Positions 11,470-25,000 of a stretch of DNA of 64,000 nt are shown here, piece after piece. The translations under genes were made by a program, and so were the position numbers. The number at the start of each line of letters is the position of its first letter. Position 1 is the stretch's first letter. Origin of the DNA: Microbotryum silenes-acaulis (Eukaryota; Basidiomycota; Microbotryomycetes; Microbotryales; Microbotryaceae); assembly GCA_003665825.1 (NCBI GenBank), contig QPFY01000008.1:682001-746000 (forward strand). The letters are read 5' to 3'. The notes below the pieces were generated by a model that worked only from the letters and a program-made list of their open reading frames with translations, searched no databases and was not told where the DNA came from.

Positions 11470-12860
11470 CAAAAGGAGTGTGGGACTACGCCTTCGGGAT
11501 CGATCTAGTATGCGATCTCTTCCCGTTCGTCCATCATGACGGCGCCACCTACAAGATCCCTGCGCAGCAAGCGGCGATGGCGAGACTGAGGGCGATTCAT
11601 GGACCTCTTTCCTAGCTCGCCACGAACAAACCCCCCTTCGGACGCAGCAGCACTATGACCGGCATCAACTGCGACTCGGACGAGTTCAGCGTATTTCTCA
11701 CGCCCGCAGCAGTCACGAAGCTAGCAGCCGCGATCGAGTCGTTCCCAGTGCAGACGCCGAGCAGGCATGCGACCCTCCGACGGTGGCGACGAATGCCAGA
11801 TTCCTCGAGCTGGGCACTCAATGTGGCGCTGCAAGCTTGGCCGTGGGTCATGCCCACTCTACAACAAGACCAGGGGCAAATTCAACCCCGATGGCGGAGA
11901 TCCTGTCAATAAGGACGTGACGGAGGCTTGAACGCAAGTGGCAGGGTTGATCACTCGGGGTCCCACTCTCGATCTCGCGTCGCCCATCCTCACTCGATGG
12001 TGCAGATATGGGAGTTGTCGCCTTGTGATCTATACGGATGCGTGTCTGCGGAATGCCGACAACACAGGGGCAGGGCTCGGCTATTGACTCGTCGCGACCT
12101 GCGCCCGTCACCACTTTTATTGCTGCCCCCGGCGCACCTTCCAGAGGCTCCAATTCGCAGAGTCGTTGACGGTCGTCCGAGCCCCTGACATCGCCACGGA
12201 TGATCTCTTCCGGCGCGTCTTGGTTCGGACCGACTCCGCGCAGGCGGTCTACGCCTCGTCTCACGTGCACGACACAGACTTCATATCATTGCGCACACTC
12301 ACTCTAGCAGCCTACGAGATCAGTTTTCTTCGCAACTTCGACCTCAAGTCGCGCACGTGGCTGGCGAGCAGAACGCCATCGTCGACGACTTATCTCGCTT
12401 CGTACATCCGCCCTCCAATCGCGCTTTGGCGCACATCTCTCCTTCGACCATACCATGCCGTCGCTTGTGGGGTGCCGCTATGAAGATCAGCCGAGGCGAG
12501 GGTGGAAGAAACGTGTTCTTCGCTTCCCGCCCTCTCATGGAGCCGGCTCGACCGGCTCAGCCGTTCCCGTCTATCGAGAAACTGATCATCGGCACAGCCG
12601 AGATGTCCTTATGCGCGCTGGAACCAAAGACTCGCTCTGATTATGCGCGAGTGTCTCGCCAGTGGAATCTATTCGTCTCGTACTACCGCTACGCCTCGTC
12701 GCTTTCGACTGTCGTATCGCTCTGTTGCTTTGTCTACTGGCGGTACCGTGCAATCGGACCGGTCCCTCAGCGATTTCAATGTGCATGCCGGCTGCCAGCT
12801 CATTGCAGTTGGAAGGCCTCCAGCGCGACTCCATCCGCGACCCACAGGGTATCCAGATCC
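11470..12860 (+). pseudogene. Decayed retroelement: reverse transcriptase/RNase H plus tyrosine-recombinase-like fragments (DIRS-like)
   Basis: Fragments in several plus-strand frames line up in the order of a YR-type retrotransposon. Around 11650-11740 the peptide GINCDSDEFSVFLTPAAVTK resembles the end of a reverse transcriptase. Around 11990-12110 CRLVIYTDACLRNADNTGAG resembles the start of RNase H. Around 12355-12400 VAGEQNAIVDDLSRF resembles its usual ending. Around 12600-12720 a peptide beginning ALEPKTRSDYARVSRQWNLF resembles the N-terminal helical domain of tyrosine recombinases. Stops and frame changes separate all of these, so it is inactive. No terminal repeats were found. The right side runs into the 3' end of the WD40 gene. 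The class assignment rests on motif order, so it is moderate. Confidence 0.55.
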
Positions 12861-15102
12861 TCCCTGGAGGTCGAAACTGGCCTTGTTTCATAGTTCGCAT
12901 CATTTCCTATGGTGCCAGAGCTAAAGATTGGTGGTGGAGGGCCAAAAGCCATCGCACGAATCGGCTCCGAAAACCGCCGCGTCAGCAACGAAGTCGAGGT
13001 CGAAAGCTCGGCAGGTGCGTTGGGATCGGATACATCGGACGCGAGTATTCGTCTTCCCGTCTTGAGTGACCATATTCGAACGATACCGTCTTCTCCTGCC
13101 ATGGCTACGAAGGAATTTGACGCCTCTTGACCCCTGAGGTCGCTTGGACGTCCACGGTAGGTTACTTTCGGGGAGAGCGCCAGTCCCAAATCGCGAGAGA
13201 CTGTATTGACGTGCCCCTTGAGATCCATAGCAACGGAGCGAGATGAAGCTTTGTAAGGTGACGAGCGGGATTCATCCGAGAGACTCGATGTGGCGAAGCG
13301 CAGATCGTGTGCTTGGAGGTGACCGTCCAGTGTGGCGACGAGCACTCGGCGGGGATCCTCCCAAGTCGTGCCAGAGTGGCAAGAAAGTTTCCGAATGTGT
13401 GTGACGGAGCTTGTGAATGAAAGTTGAAGCTGGGTAGAAGTACACATGCATCAGCCATGTGTAATTTTCTAGTTGGAGCGCTGTCAGAAATCAACTGACC
13501 TCGGGTCTTGTAGGATCTTCTCGATTGATCTCCGCCGAGCAAGGAGACCTGACATCGAAGATCTTGACGCGACCTGATCTCGTGCCTGCGAGGACCATGT
13601 TCTACAAAGCTCTCCAACAAGTTCAGCAAACCTTGTCTCGTGATAGAACACATGGTTCACGGGTATTGGTGCAGCTCACCTCGCCGAGATCGAGGGCGAA
13701 CACCGCACCATCGCCGTGCCGCCCGCCAGTCGAGTAGCCATTCATCGCTGCGTGAGACGGGTCTCGCGAGATCAAAACTTTCCGATCGCAGCCTGGGTGC
13801 AGGTGAGGAGATGAGCTTCGGCGACAGCATGGGAGAGCTGTCGTATTCTCGAACGGACTGACCCAGGGCTATTAGGGAGGGAGATAGGGCGGATGTCCAG
13901 AGCGAAGTTTTGCGGGGGGACAAAGTGACAGAGCTGGCGAGAACAGCAGCGCGAGGCCGAGCGGCATGTAAGTCCTTGGAATCGGCGATAAACGTTTGAG
14001 CGGTCGTAGCGGATGTAGCTACTCCACTCACGCTAGAGAAATGGTTTCGTTGGTTTGAGAGACCACCGCTGCAGATGGGGGACCGAGGCAAGTTGCTCTG
14101 CATCATGTGCGACCAGCGACCCGAGGTCAGTCAAGTCGGCGAATTGAAGACGACCCCCGGGTCAATTGAGAAGGGCTCAAGTGTATGTCTTTAAACTTGA
14201 CTTACAGGAAACGGGATCCGCATGTAGCAAGGGAGGTGATCCGAGAGGCGAAAACCCAACTCGGCCGCCACCCCATCTCGTCATGTGGGTAATAGCCGCC
14301 GGGATCATTGAGACGAGCGAGATTCCCGGTGCTGTGCAGAGGAAGGGGGAGAAGGAATTGCGCAAGGCGTCGGGTCAGCTGAGGATGGTGGACATGACCA
14401 TGGCAGTGCCTTCTTGGCCCCACGAGCGAGCGATCCCAACGCACGATATGCTTCCGCCTTGTGTTCCGATACGAACGGTGGTGGGGTTCTCGTCGTCGAA
14501 ACTGATAGCGGTGATGGTGTCGTCCATCATGAGGCAGTCGGGAACGACGACCGAGCTTGAGCGGTAATGTCGCCACGAAAGGCATTTGAGATCACTGCAC
14601 GAGCCATTGAGGGAGAATGCGACCGTCGTATAAGTCCTTCTGGTCAACCAGTCCTGCCGAACGGATCTCAAGGCCCATGTGCGAGCTCACGACACGGCTC
14701 TCGATTCGGCCGGCAAAGGTACATCGTGCGAAAGACTGACTGTTTCATCAGCACCTGCTGCCCAGGAGCGAGAAGGGCCATGTGCCTCAGTCTACTGGTC
14801 GATCCTGCATCCTGAATGTCTAAGGTCGGGATGCGTGGCTGCGAGGCGTGGTGCTTCTTGGCACGCTTGAGGCGCCCGCCGCTATGGTTCGATGACGAGG
14901 TGTAGCCGCGCGATTCCGTTTCGGCATGCGGCGGGGGTTGGAACGTCGCAGTCGCCCCGGGCAGGGACTTGTAGAACCGAGTGCCGTCCCAGGCATAACC
15001 GGATAGCACGAACGGTGCAGGCCCCATTCTGGCGGGCCACGTTGAGCAGTCTATACACCGATCGCGTTGAGATTCTACCGTAGCTTCATCGGAAGCAGCC
15101 AT
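12800..15102 (-). CDS. WD40-repeat protein, DCAF4-like
   Basis: Read on the minus strand, the gene opens at ATG 15102 and stops at 12800-12802. The N-terminus has the segment FVLSGYAWDGTRFYKSLPG, which resembles the short motif near the start of DDB1-CUL4-associated factor 4 (a substrate receptor of CRL4 ubiquitin ligases). Later exons carry WD-type strands: ITAISFDDENPTTVRIGTQ (about 14470), LAGTRSGRVKIFDVRSP (about 13560), a block around 13300 with LVATLDGHLQAHDLR, and MAGEDGIVRIWSLKTGRRIL (about 13040-13100). These imply a beta-propeller. At least four introns are needed because the frame changes, and I did not fix every splice site. The DCAF4 identity is an inference from the N-terminal motif; the WD40 nature is clear. 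Its promoter faces that of TRA1. Confidence 0.6.
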
Positions 15103-16002
15103 GCGCGAAGAGACGTGAAGAGGCGCCGGTCATAAATGCATCAAAATTCGCCAGACCTCGCCTAAGTCGCCTTACAGTCCCGAGATCAGGGCAGGCTGGC
15201 AGCAGAGATCAGCTACTGATCCGCTCCTCTGCAGTGGTTGAGTCGAGAGTCGTTCCAGTCGGGACTCGGCACGACATTTCAACTCGGTATTTGTGTTGCA
15301 AGTGGTGATACTTGATGTGACACGGGCGCTTGCCCCGAAATCCTCGGTGATGACCCGCTCAACCTATCTGCAGTGCTGTACCGGAACCATCGCCAATACA
15401 TCCGAGAAGTTTACTCCTCTTCCAAGTTTCCGGCCGAGTAAGCCGAGTGCCAGATAGTTCTGTGACTCCCGCAGGCCTTGCAATGGCGGCGGCGGTGAGG
15501 ATGGAATGGATAGTGATGCTACAGGTGATACACAATCCAAGCGCTGGACGTTTGGGACTCCGCAAATTGGGAGCCATTGCAGTAAAAAATCCGGGCCTGC
15601 CAACTCGAAGCAGAGCCTGGCGTAGCCACTGGCCGTCACTGGTCAGACGATAGTACAGCCTCGTGCAGCTTAGCGAGTGCTGAGCGAAAGCCAACCCGTG
15701 CAGATATGCAGACCCTTGCAGACCCGTGCACTACCAGGCACTACCCGTGCTGCGTGCAGCAGCGTGCAGCCGGCCGCGCCACGCCAGCCCGCGTCTTTCG
15801 CCAGCTTTCGCCAGCTTTCGCCCACCAGTCCATCACCACACCACCGTGTACGGCCTCACCGCTGCCACCGGCTCGCCCGACTCGTCGCTCGTGCGAGGGA
15901 GCACAACTCGTCCTCCTCCAAGTCTGACGTCTTCCTCTTCGTCCCTCCATCCCGCTCTCTGTCACATCTGACGTCGCGCTACTCTGTCGCGTCTCGAAGA
16001 CC
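15103..16002. other. Divergent promoter region of the WD40 gene and TRA1
   Basis: About 900 bp separate the two start codons. No gene is recognised inside. A GCAGACC/GTGCA-rich stretch (about 15700-15775) and three tandem copies of GCTTTCGCCA (about 15797-15826) lie on the TRA1 side. No TATA box or known binding site can be claimed. Confidence 0.45.
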
Positions 16003-19000
16003 ATGGCGAGCTCGACGTCGGCCACGGCTCGAAGGCAGTCGACCGCTTCCACGGCTGCGGTTGCAGGCGCTGCTGGCGCTGCTGGCGCTGCTGGCGCTGC
16101 TGGCGCTGCTGGGGCCTCAACTGCATCGACCCTGAACAATGGCGCGATTCCTTCCTCCTCGACGACCATAATCGGCACCGCGAGTGCTTCGACCCATGCA
16201 CCTGCGCTCGGTGGATCGACCTTTGGCCCGGCCGCCGGTGCAGCGCTGGCCGGGCAGGAGTTTGAACAGGTCGCCGCCAAGCTGTCGGACCCCGGACTCG
16301 GTCAGTACATCCACCACTGGTCCCGTGGTCTGATGTGCCCTATAGGACATGTCATCGCCGTCTCCTCTTGACTGCGACTGAAGCCTTGAAACACGTTCTC
16401 ATCGAGACAGATTCAAAGCACAAGATCAATATCGCAACCGAGCTGAGGGACAGCGTCGATATGTATCAACGTGACATGGATGTCGCCCGCTTTTTTGACA
16501 CACTTCTACCCTGTTTCATTGACATCCTCTCCCACGGCAAGCCCTCGTTCGCCGGAGCTTCAACCGAGAATGTGAGTCGTAGGGCGCCCGTGGCCCTGGC
16601 TAAGCTGCTTCGGCCGTTTCACTGGTTGACCACTGGTTCCGATTCCGTCTCAACTACTCGTCACATCAATCCATCAAAAAGCGGCTTCGGAACCTGCTTA
16701 TACAAATCCTGCATCGTCTGCCTCACGTCGAGCCACTCCGGTTCCATGCGCCTCCGCTCATGATCCTTCTCCTCAAATTACTGCGCATCGAGAACGAGGA
16801 CAACGCCGTGTTGTGCATGAAAGTCATTATCGACCTGCATCGTACCTACTCTCGCGGGCCCCACCCTCTCGCGAGTGGCGCCATCCCGGGCCAGGACTCA
16901 ATGCCCGATCCGACCGCCGTCAAGATCGAGGCCTCGGTCGACGAGTTCCTCGGGATCGTCGCCGACTTGTTCAAGGGCATGGGCGCCGTCGTCGACGAGA
17001 CATTCTCATCCGAGACTGCTGGGTCCAAAGAGGCGAGCTCGCCCGCTGCGGCTGCACCCCCCACGATCGAGGGACCTGAAGGGGGCGGAGCCGGGGCCGT
17101 CATCCATGCCCCGGCGATGAAGTCATTCAAGCTGCTGCAAGACTGCCCAGCTGCGATCGTCTTCATCTTTCAAACGTACCGCTCCTACGTCGATAAAGCA
17201 ATCACCATCTTCGTGCCCCTCGTCTTCGACTTTCTGCAGCTCCAGGCGGCGCCGCAAGCGCGGAAGCACGCCAGTATGGAGCCGGGCAAGAGTTGGGTCG
17301 GCACATGCCCCGAGATTCCCAAGGCGAAGCGCGGGGCGTTCCAGGATATGGTCTTGGCGCAGACCAAGGTAGGTAGTACACAACCCTCTCTCATTAAGTG
17401 CCACTGGATGCTTTGTGCTGATAACTTGGTCTCACGTCTCCATTACGCAGACTATGTCGTTTCTTGCCTACATGCTGCGAGTGTCGCAAAGCGCCCTTTC
17501 GTCCTATCTCAACATCCTCCCTGACATCGCCGTCCGCTTAATGAAGGATTGCCCATCCGAGGCGGTGGCGATGAAGCGTGATCTCGTTGTTGCAACCCGT
17601 CACATCCTCCAGAGCGAGCTGCGGTCCGCGTTCCTCGGTCAGATCGACACGTTGCTCGACGACCACGTCCTCGTCGGCAACTCGGTCACAGGCTACGAAT
17701 CGTTGCGCCCTCTCGCCTATTCGATGCTGGCCGACTTGATCCACCATGTTCGCAGCGAGCTGTCGCTGTCGCAACTGTCGCGTATCGTCCACACTTATTC
17801 GGCCAACATCCACGATCCGACCTTGGCCGCTGCGATACAGACCATGTGCTCCAAGCTGCTGTTGAACCTCATCGAGCCAATCGCAACCAAAGAACCGAGC
17901 GAGGCCATCAAGATCCTACAGCGCATGCTCATCGCTTTCGTGTCCAAGATCGAGGCGCTCGCCGAAGTCCGGGACGAATGGAGCAAGTGGTCCAAACCGC
18001 GCGAACCGCTGCCGCACCTGTTGGCCAGGATCGAGAAGTTGCGCGACGAGCGCAAGGAGTCGATCGAAGCGAGCGCCGTGTCCAAAGCCGCGCCTCCCAC
18101 GGCACTCAAGGGCAAGGGCAAGTCGAAGGGCAAGAGCAAAGGGAAGGAGAAGGAAGCCGCGCAGATCGCCGACGCTACGGATGCCATGAATTACGACGAC
18201 GATGCCGCTGCTGCTCGGGCGAAGCTCGAAGGAGGTGACGATAAGGAGAAAGATGAGGACGGCGCAGGCGAGGACGTGCCGATACCAGAGCTGGACGACG
18301 TGGATATTGAGCGGTCGAAGCCGATGAAGAAGGCTATGGTCATGACAGATCCTGGGCCGGATCCTATCAAGGGTGAGTTGAGTTTGAGAGAGCAAACAAT
18401 TACCTTTATTCGGCACTCGCTAACAGGCTTTCCTTCGTCGCCGCGCCTTTCGTCCCATCGCTGCTGTCCACAGACGCACGGTTTCTGTTCAGGAATCTCC
18501 TCTTCGGCTTCAAGACGATCACCAGCGCGCTCATCAAGCTCGAAGGCAAAGGCCCGGACGCAGAGATGATGTGTCGCTTCTTCCGAGCCTCCGTCAAGTG
18601 CATGGTCCTTTTCGACTCTTCTCGCGATCAAGGCCGCGAGCAGAAGGAGGTCATGGAGGTCTTCAGCTCGACGCTGATTCAGATCGAGCTTGTCATCCTC
18701 CAAGAAGTGATCGAGCATTGCATTGGCTTCTTCTTCACCGAGTTGATTCGGGTGAGTGTCCCTCAGGTTCTACTATCCGGAATAGACGTCAACCCCCAGC
18801 GAGCTCGCGGCTGACTTCGGAAGTTCTTTCAACACGCACTTTAGAACCACGAGCTTCTCGTTATACCGCAAACGCTTTTGTCGAACGAGATGGTTTCGCA
18901 GCACTTTGTCGCGATTCTCTTCCGATTCCTCGCATCGAGACTTCCAGATCTCGGCAAAGCGGGCAAGGAGTACAAAGATTACATGTCCGTCACTTTGCGG

Positions 19001-22000
19001 CTGTACAAGATGTCGTTCATGGCGGTCACAATTTTCCCCGAGAAGAACGAGCCCGTTCTGCTTCCGCACCTCTCGAACTTGATCATGAATTCGCTCAAGC
19101 TCGCCAGCCAGGCCGCGGAACCCCACGCCTACTACCTGTTGCTGCGCGCTCTCTTCCGCTCGATTGGAGGTGGCCGATTCGAAATCTTGTACAACGAAGT
19201 GCTGCCGTTGCTACAGGGCCTGCTCGAACAGCTGAACGCGTTGCTCAAAGCGGCGGACAAGTCGAAGAAGGATCTCTTCGCCGAGCTCATCCTGACCGTG
19301 CCCGTGCGGCTTTCGGTGCTTTTGCCGTACTTGTCTTTCCTGATGCGGCCACTCGTGCACGCACTCCGCGCGAGCTCCGAACTCGTCAGCCAAGGCCTTC
19401 GCACGCTCGAGCTGTGCGTCGACAACCTGACGCAAGAGTTTCTTAACCCTCTGATGGCACCGGTGATCGACGAAGTGATGGTCGGCCTTTGGGAACTGCT
19501 CCGCCCTTTGCCCTTCAACCACCAACACGCTCACACTACGATGCGCATCCTCGGCAAGATCGGAGGTCGTAACCGTAAAGGTTTTGGCCCTCCCAAGCTC
19601 GAGTGGAAGCCGGTTGGACCCGAAGCTCTGCTCAACGTCAAATTCGAAGGCAAGGATGCGAGCCTGCATATTGCCCCAATCGTCAATGTCGCCGTGCGCA
19701 TGCTCGGCCGCGGCGATCCCTACTATCGTCGTGCTGCCTACGCATTTCTCAAGTACGCTGTCGCTATCTTCCTTCGCAACGGTCTACCTGCCGGACAACC
19801 AGAGGAAACCTTCGGTCAGATCTTGAAAGGTCTATTCGATGCAACACGGGTCGAAGAATTCGCTGTAGAGGCGAACGATTATGTCTTCAATCTTGCGCGC
19901 CACATCTTTTCTCTCGAGCTCGGAAAGGAATTGCCAGAGAATCCTGCCTACGCCAAGCAAGTGTTGCCTCTGTGCTCAGCCCTCCTCGACGGCATCATCG
20001 AAAACATCTGCGGCGTGGAGAATGCCGACCTGCCCAAGGCTGCCGAGCAGACGCAACGGATCGTCGAAGATCTCATTGCGACTCGCGACCCTGCCACGAC
20101 CACGGCGGCCTCCGCCGCCGCTGCCACTGCCTCGGCGAACCCGAAGACGGGGCCGCCACCCCGCCTTGACCCGGCAACGGCGTTGCTGCATCAGCTTGGC
20201 AGTCGCCTTTCGTCCCTGTGCTACGATCCTTCGTGGCAGCGCAAGACGGGCGCCGCGATGGGTCTTTCGATCCTGACCGACAAAGTCGGGCTGGAGACAC
20301 GGTGGATATTGGACCACGAGATCGAGTTCACGCGCGCTCTCCTGTTCAGTCTGAAGGATATGCCTGGCGAAGCCCCTATCAACCACGAGCTCGTGTCGGA
20401 TACGCTACTGCACATTGTCCGCGTCTGTTCAGGTTCCGGCGCGCGCGAGAACACTCCGGCGTCTAACAATCAGCTGAACTATCTCGTCGGCTTGCTCCTG
20501 CTCGAGCTTTGTAGTCAGATTTCGAGTGTGCGAGAGACGGTCAAGAAGGCTCTCAAGATCTTGTCTGAACTGACTTCGACGCCGCTGACGGAGTTATTGA
20601 TGCCGGTTCGGGATCGGCTGATTACGCCTATCTTCACCAAACCGTTGCGTGCGCTCGGCTTCATGATGCAGATCGGCCACATAGACGCTGTTACATTCTG
20701 CATCACTCTCGATCCTCCGTTGATCGACTTCGACGAGCAGCTATCTCGATTGCTGCACGAGGCGCTCGGCATCGCCGATGCGGAGGATGCTGCTTTGCTG
20801 GGAGGCAAGATGACGACGAAGACCACGGCGCCATTGACGCAATTGCGGGTCGTGTGCGTCGAGTTGCTTTCGGCTGCGTTGTCGAATCCCGAGTTCAACA
20901 AGCCGCAACACCAGCCCACTCGACTGAAGGCACTCTCGGTCTACTTCAAGCTGCTCTACGCCAAAGCGCCCGAGGTCGTCGACGCGGCATGCGAAAGCCT
21001 CAGGCAGGTCATGGCGCAGCAAGGCAAATTACCAAAAGACCTCTTGCAATCAGGGCTGAAGCCTGTACTGGTCAACCTGGCGGATCACAAGAAGTTGTCG
21101 GTCGCGAGTTTGCAGGTAGGTCTTGCCAGGGTTTACGAGTCTGTGTGGACTTTCCGGACTGACGATAAGGCTCGATTCTTCCCCGGGCCCGATCCTAAAT
21201 GCAGGGTCTTGCTCGTCTTCTTCAGTTGTTGACGAACTACTTCAAGGTCGAGATCGGTCACAAGCTCATCGATCATTTCAAGGCACTTGCAACGCCTGCC
21301 GATCTCCAACGCCTCTCGACGAAGCAATCGTCCGAAGACGGGGTTCTGGAGATCATGGCTGCGATCATCAACATTTTTCACCTCTTGCCGCATCCGGCGG
21401 CGAACATCTTCATCGAAGCACTTGTTACCCTCGTCGCAGACGCAGAGCGGCAGCTTAAGAAGCTCAAGGCGAGCGTCTTCACGGTTCCTTTGACCAAGTA
21501 CCTTCGCTTGTACCCGGGCGAAGCTGTTCAGTTCTTCTTTGCGCGACTCGCCGACGCTCGCTTCGTCACCACGTTCCGCGCCGTCATCGCCTCGGAGCTT
21601 TCGGAACCGATCCGGGACCAGATCACTTTGGGAGTCAATCAGCTGTTCATCTCATCGTTCGAATCTGAGGGCGACGTCGGGTATCATGCTGCCTCAGTCA
21701 TGCGCGAACTGATCGAGATCGACCGAACGTGGATCGTCAAATGCTCGGGTGTGCTTGGCCAATTAATCACTCGCTGGGTCTCGGACATTCGACGCCAGCG
21801 GCTCGCGGCCGAGGGTGATGCACATTTCCAACAACTGCGCGAGGACGCCGTTGTTCTGGACATCTTCATCGCGTATCTTGAACAGGCGGAGCACATCGAC
21901 CTTCTGTTCCATGTCGTCGACGCCTTCACTTTCTGGAACTCGGCCAACCTCACTGTCTTGACGCGATTCCTCAACCAGCACGTCGCTCTGAGCCATGATG

Positions 22001-25000
22001 TAAAATTCAAGCGGACAATCCTCGATCGCTTCATTGACATCTTCGAGAATCCAGCGGTGGCCAAGGCGCACAAGACGGCCGCGTTACGCATGCTCACGAA
22101 TCCGATTTTGCTCATCTCCTCGTCCCGAGGTGCTGGCGAGAACGACCTGATCGACGGGGATTTCATCAACAAGGTCCACGCCAAGGTATGGCAACCGCTG
22201 TTGACGACCGTACCCGACTTGGCAACCTTTGAGGACGAAGCACTTCGGGTCGAGCTATGCCACATGTCGACGCTTTTGATCAAATCCTACTCACATTTGG
22301 TTCTTGACAACAAGAAGGACGTCATCAAATTTGGCTGGGTTACAATCAAACTCGAGGACATCACCGTGAAGCAAGCAGCATATGTGCTTATCGCGTCCTT
22401 CCTCGAGCGTTACGAGTCGCCGGGCAAGATCGTTGTCCAAATCTATGTTGCGCTTCTCAAGGCCCACCAACCCGAGGCTCGCGCCCTCGTTCGTGAAGCA
22501 CTAGATATTCTCGCCCCGTCTTTGCCCAAACGGATGGGTCCCGGAGTTGGCGCCGGGCCGGCTTCCGTCGCGGCTGACTCGACATACTGGGCGAAATGGA
22601 CGCGCAAGATCCTCGTCGAGGATAGTGGTAGCATGGCTCTGCTCGTCAATATTTATCAACTCATCGTCCGACATCCTGATCTGTTCTACCCTACGCGCGA
22701 GCTCTTCGTTCCACATATGGTCGCTTCGCTCGCCAAATTGACGCTCAGTTCCACGACGACCTCTGATACGCGCGTCCTCACCCTGGACGTCATTGAGCTC
22801 ATTCTCAAATGGGAGAAGAAGCGGATCGAAGCGGCCAAGCTCGAAGAGATGACCAAAATGGAAGTTGATGCGGACTTGACCGATGTCGTTGCAGGCTCGC
22901 CAAAGAGGACAGGCAAGGACCGCGCGGGTTCGACTGCGCCCTCTACCACTAGCACTTCTGATCGCACAGGTGGTTATGCCGTTCCCGCTGTTCTGCGTGA
23001 CCAAGTCATCAACAATCTGCTGCGATTCATCGCCAACTCGCCGGAGGCATTCCTGCGTAACAACTTTGTCGCGCGCGCGCTCGTTCTGCTCAAGGAGCTC
23101 GTTAGCCCTAATGTGTGGAACGATCTGCATGTCAAGCTCGCCTTCTTTCAACGCACCTTCGCCGGCGTACAGACCGAAGTTCCGGAGCCTACGCTCATCA
23201 CGCTCTGCAACTCAGCCGAGGTGTTGAACGTCGTCTCTCTGCACAAGTCGCCCGATTGGTATATCTCGAATATCGCGACGCTGCAGCTCATCTTCGATAA
23301 GGGGTATTCGATCGTCGCTGTGCCTTCCCCAAGCAAATCCGTCCCTGGCCAGCCGTTGGGAGCACCAAGCATGGTGATCAACGAGATGCGTCTGCAGACT
23401 GCGTTGCGACCAGTTCTCGAGCGCACCTTCGACGCGCTTCCCAGGGCCGTCGGCGGCGAGGGAACCGAGGCAACGCCCGAGGTCGTCGCCTTCTTTGAGT
23501 GGGCGAGGAACATGATCAACAAAAACTTGGGCACGATCACGCAGATGCCCCCGACAATGCTTGTGCTTCAGGCCTGGGCCAAGGCATCCCCCGAGTGCGT
23601 GGATGAGTTCATCTCCCTCATCGCTCGAGCGTGTGCCAAGTACACCAAGGACCATGTCGTCAGCACTTCTACAGCACCACTTCCAGGCGACCCCACGCTT
23701 CGCCTCCTCGTCTCGAGCCTGGAGCTTCTTCGCCAGCGCGTTTCTCATCTCGGCGAGCATCGCCGTTGGTTACTTAGCTCGATCGTCCAGCTCGTTGAGA
23801 AGTCCAACAATGTCGAGCTTTGCCGATTCCTGCTCCAGATGACGCGCAAGTGGGTGACCGATCACGATGAGCCGTTTCCGACCATGAGGGAGAAAGCCGG
23901 CATCTTGCACAAGATGATGGCTTACGAGGCACGGGGGAACGAGCCATTGCACCGCGAATATCTCTCACTGATCCTAGACATCTACTCGAATCCAGCACTT
24001 GCGCGCTCCGACTTGACAATGAAACTCGAGCCCGCCTTCCTCATGGGATGCCGTGCACGTGATCCGGTCATGCGGTCCAAGTTTCTCGCCACATTCGACG
24101 GCAGCCTCGCCACATCTCTCTTCAGTCGCTTACACTACATACTTGGAGTCCAGAGTTGGGAGCCCCTAGGCGATACCTACTGGATCCATCAAGCTCTCGA
24201 TTTGCTTCTCGGCAGTGTCGATCCGGACGAGCCGCTGTTCGTGTCGTCGTCTCCAAAATCGGTCCTGAACGCGATGCCCGATGCAACGATGGACACCGAT
24301 GATTCGTCCCCACCGTCTTTCGTCGAAGTGTTGAGCTCCTACACTTCTGGTATGCTCCTCGGCGCCGCCCGCAAGATTCTTTATGCCGATCCGCAGGCTA
24401 CGCACGCGCTTTGGATATCGACGTTCAAGACGAGCTGGGCCTGCCTTAACCGTCGCGAACATCTTGATCTCACCCGACTCATTGTTTCGCTCATCACCAA
24501 GGAGTATCATCTCAAGAGCATCGACCGCCGTCCAAACGCAATTCAGACGCTGCTAGCGGGTGTACTTGCTTGTTCGCCCGCGCCGACACTACCTCCCCAT
24601 GTTGTTCGTTATCTCGCCAAAACCTTCAACGCCTGGCACACAGGTCTCGAGCTTCTTCAAGAGACGCTGGAAAATCCGAGGGAGGAGGACAGCGTGCGCG
24701 AAATGACTCTGGATGCGTTGGCCGAGACCTATAGCGAGCTAAGCGAAGATGATCTACTCTACGGACTCTGGCGTCGACGTGCGAGCTACAATGAGACCAA
24801 CGCTGCAATCAGGTCAGTCAATGGTATGCGAGTATCCGAGTCTGCTGGTCAGTGACTGATCTGCCCTACTTTGTGCCTCGCAGCTGGGAGCAGATCGGCC
24901 AATGGGGACAGGCTCAGGTGCTGTACGAGTCGGCCCAGATCACCGCTCGGAGTGGAGTCCAGCCTTTCACCGAGAGCGAGATGGCTCTGTGGGAGGATCA

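Noticed and set aside
15359..15694. Minus-strand frame between the WD40 gene and TRA1
   Set aside because: No family features or splice context; the region fits a divergent promoter.
22501..23151. Long minus-strand frames inside TRA1
   Set aside because: Antisense shadows of TRA1 coding sequence with no family signature.
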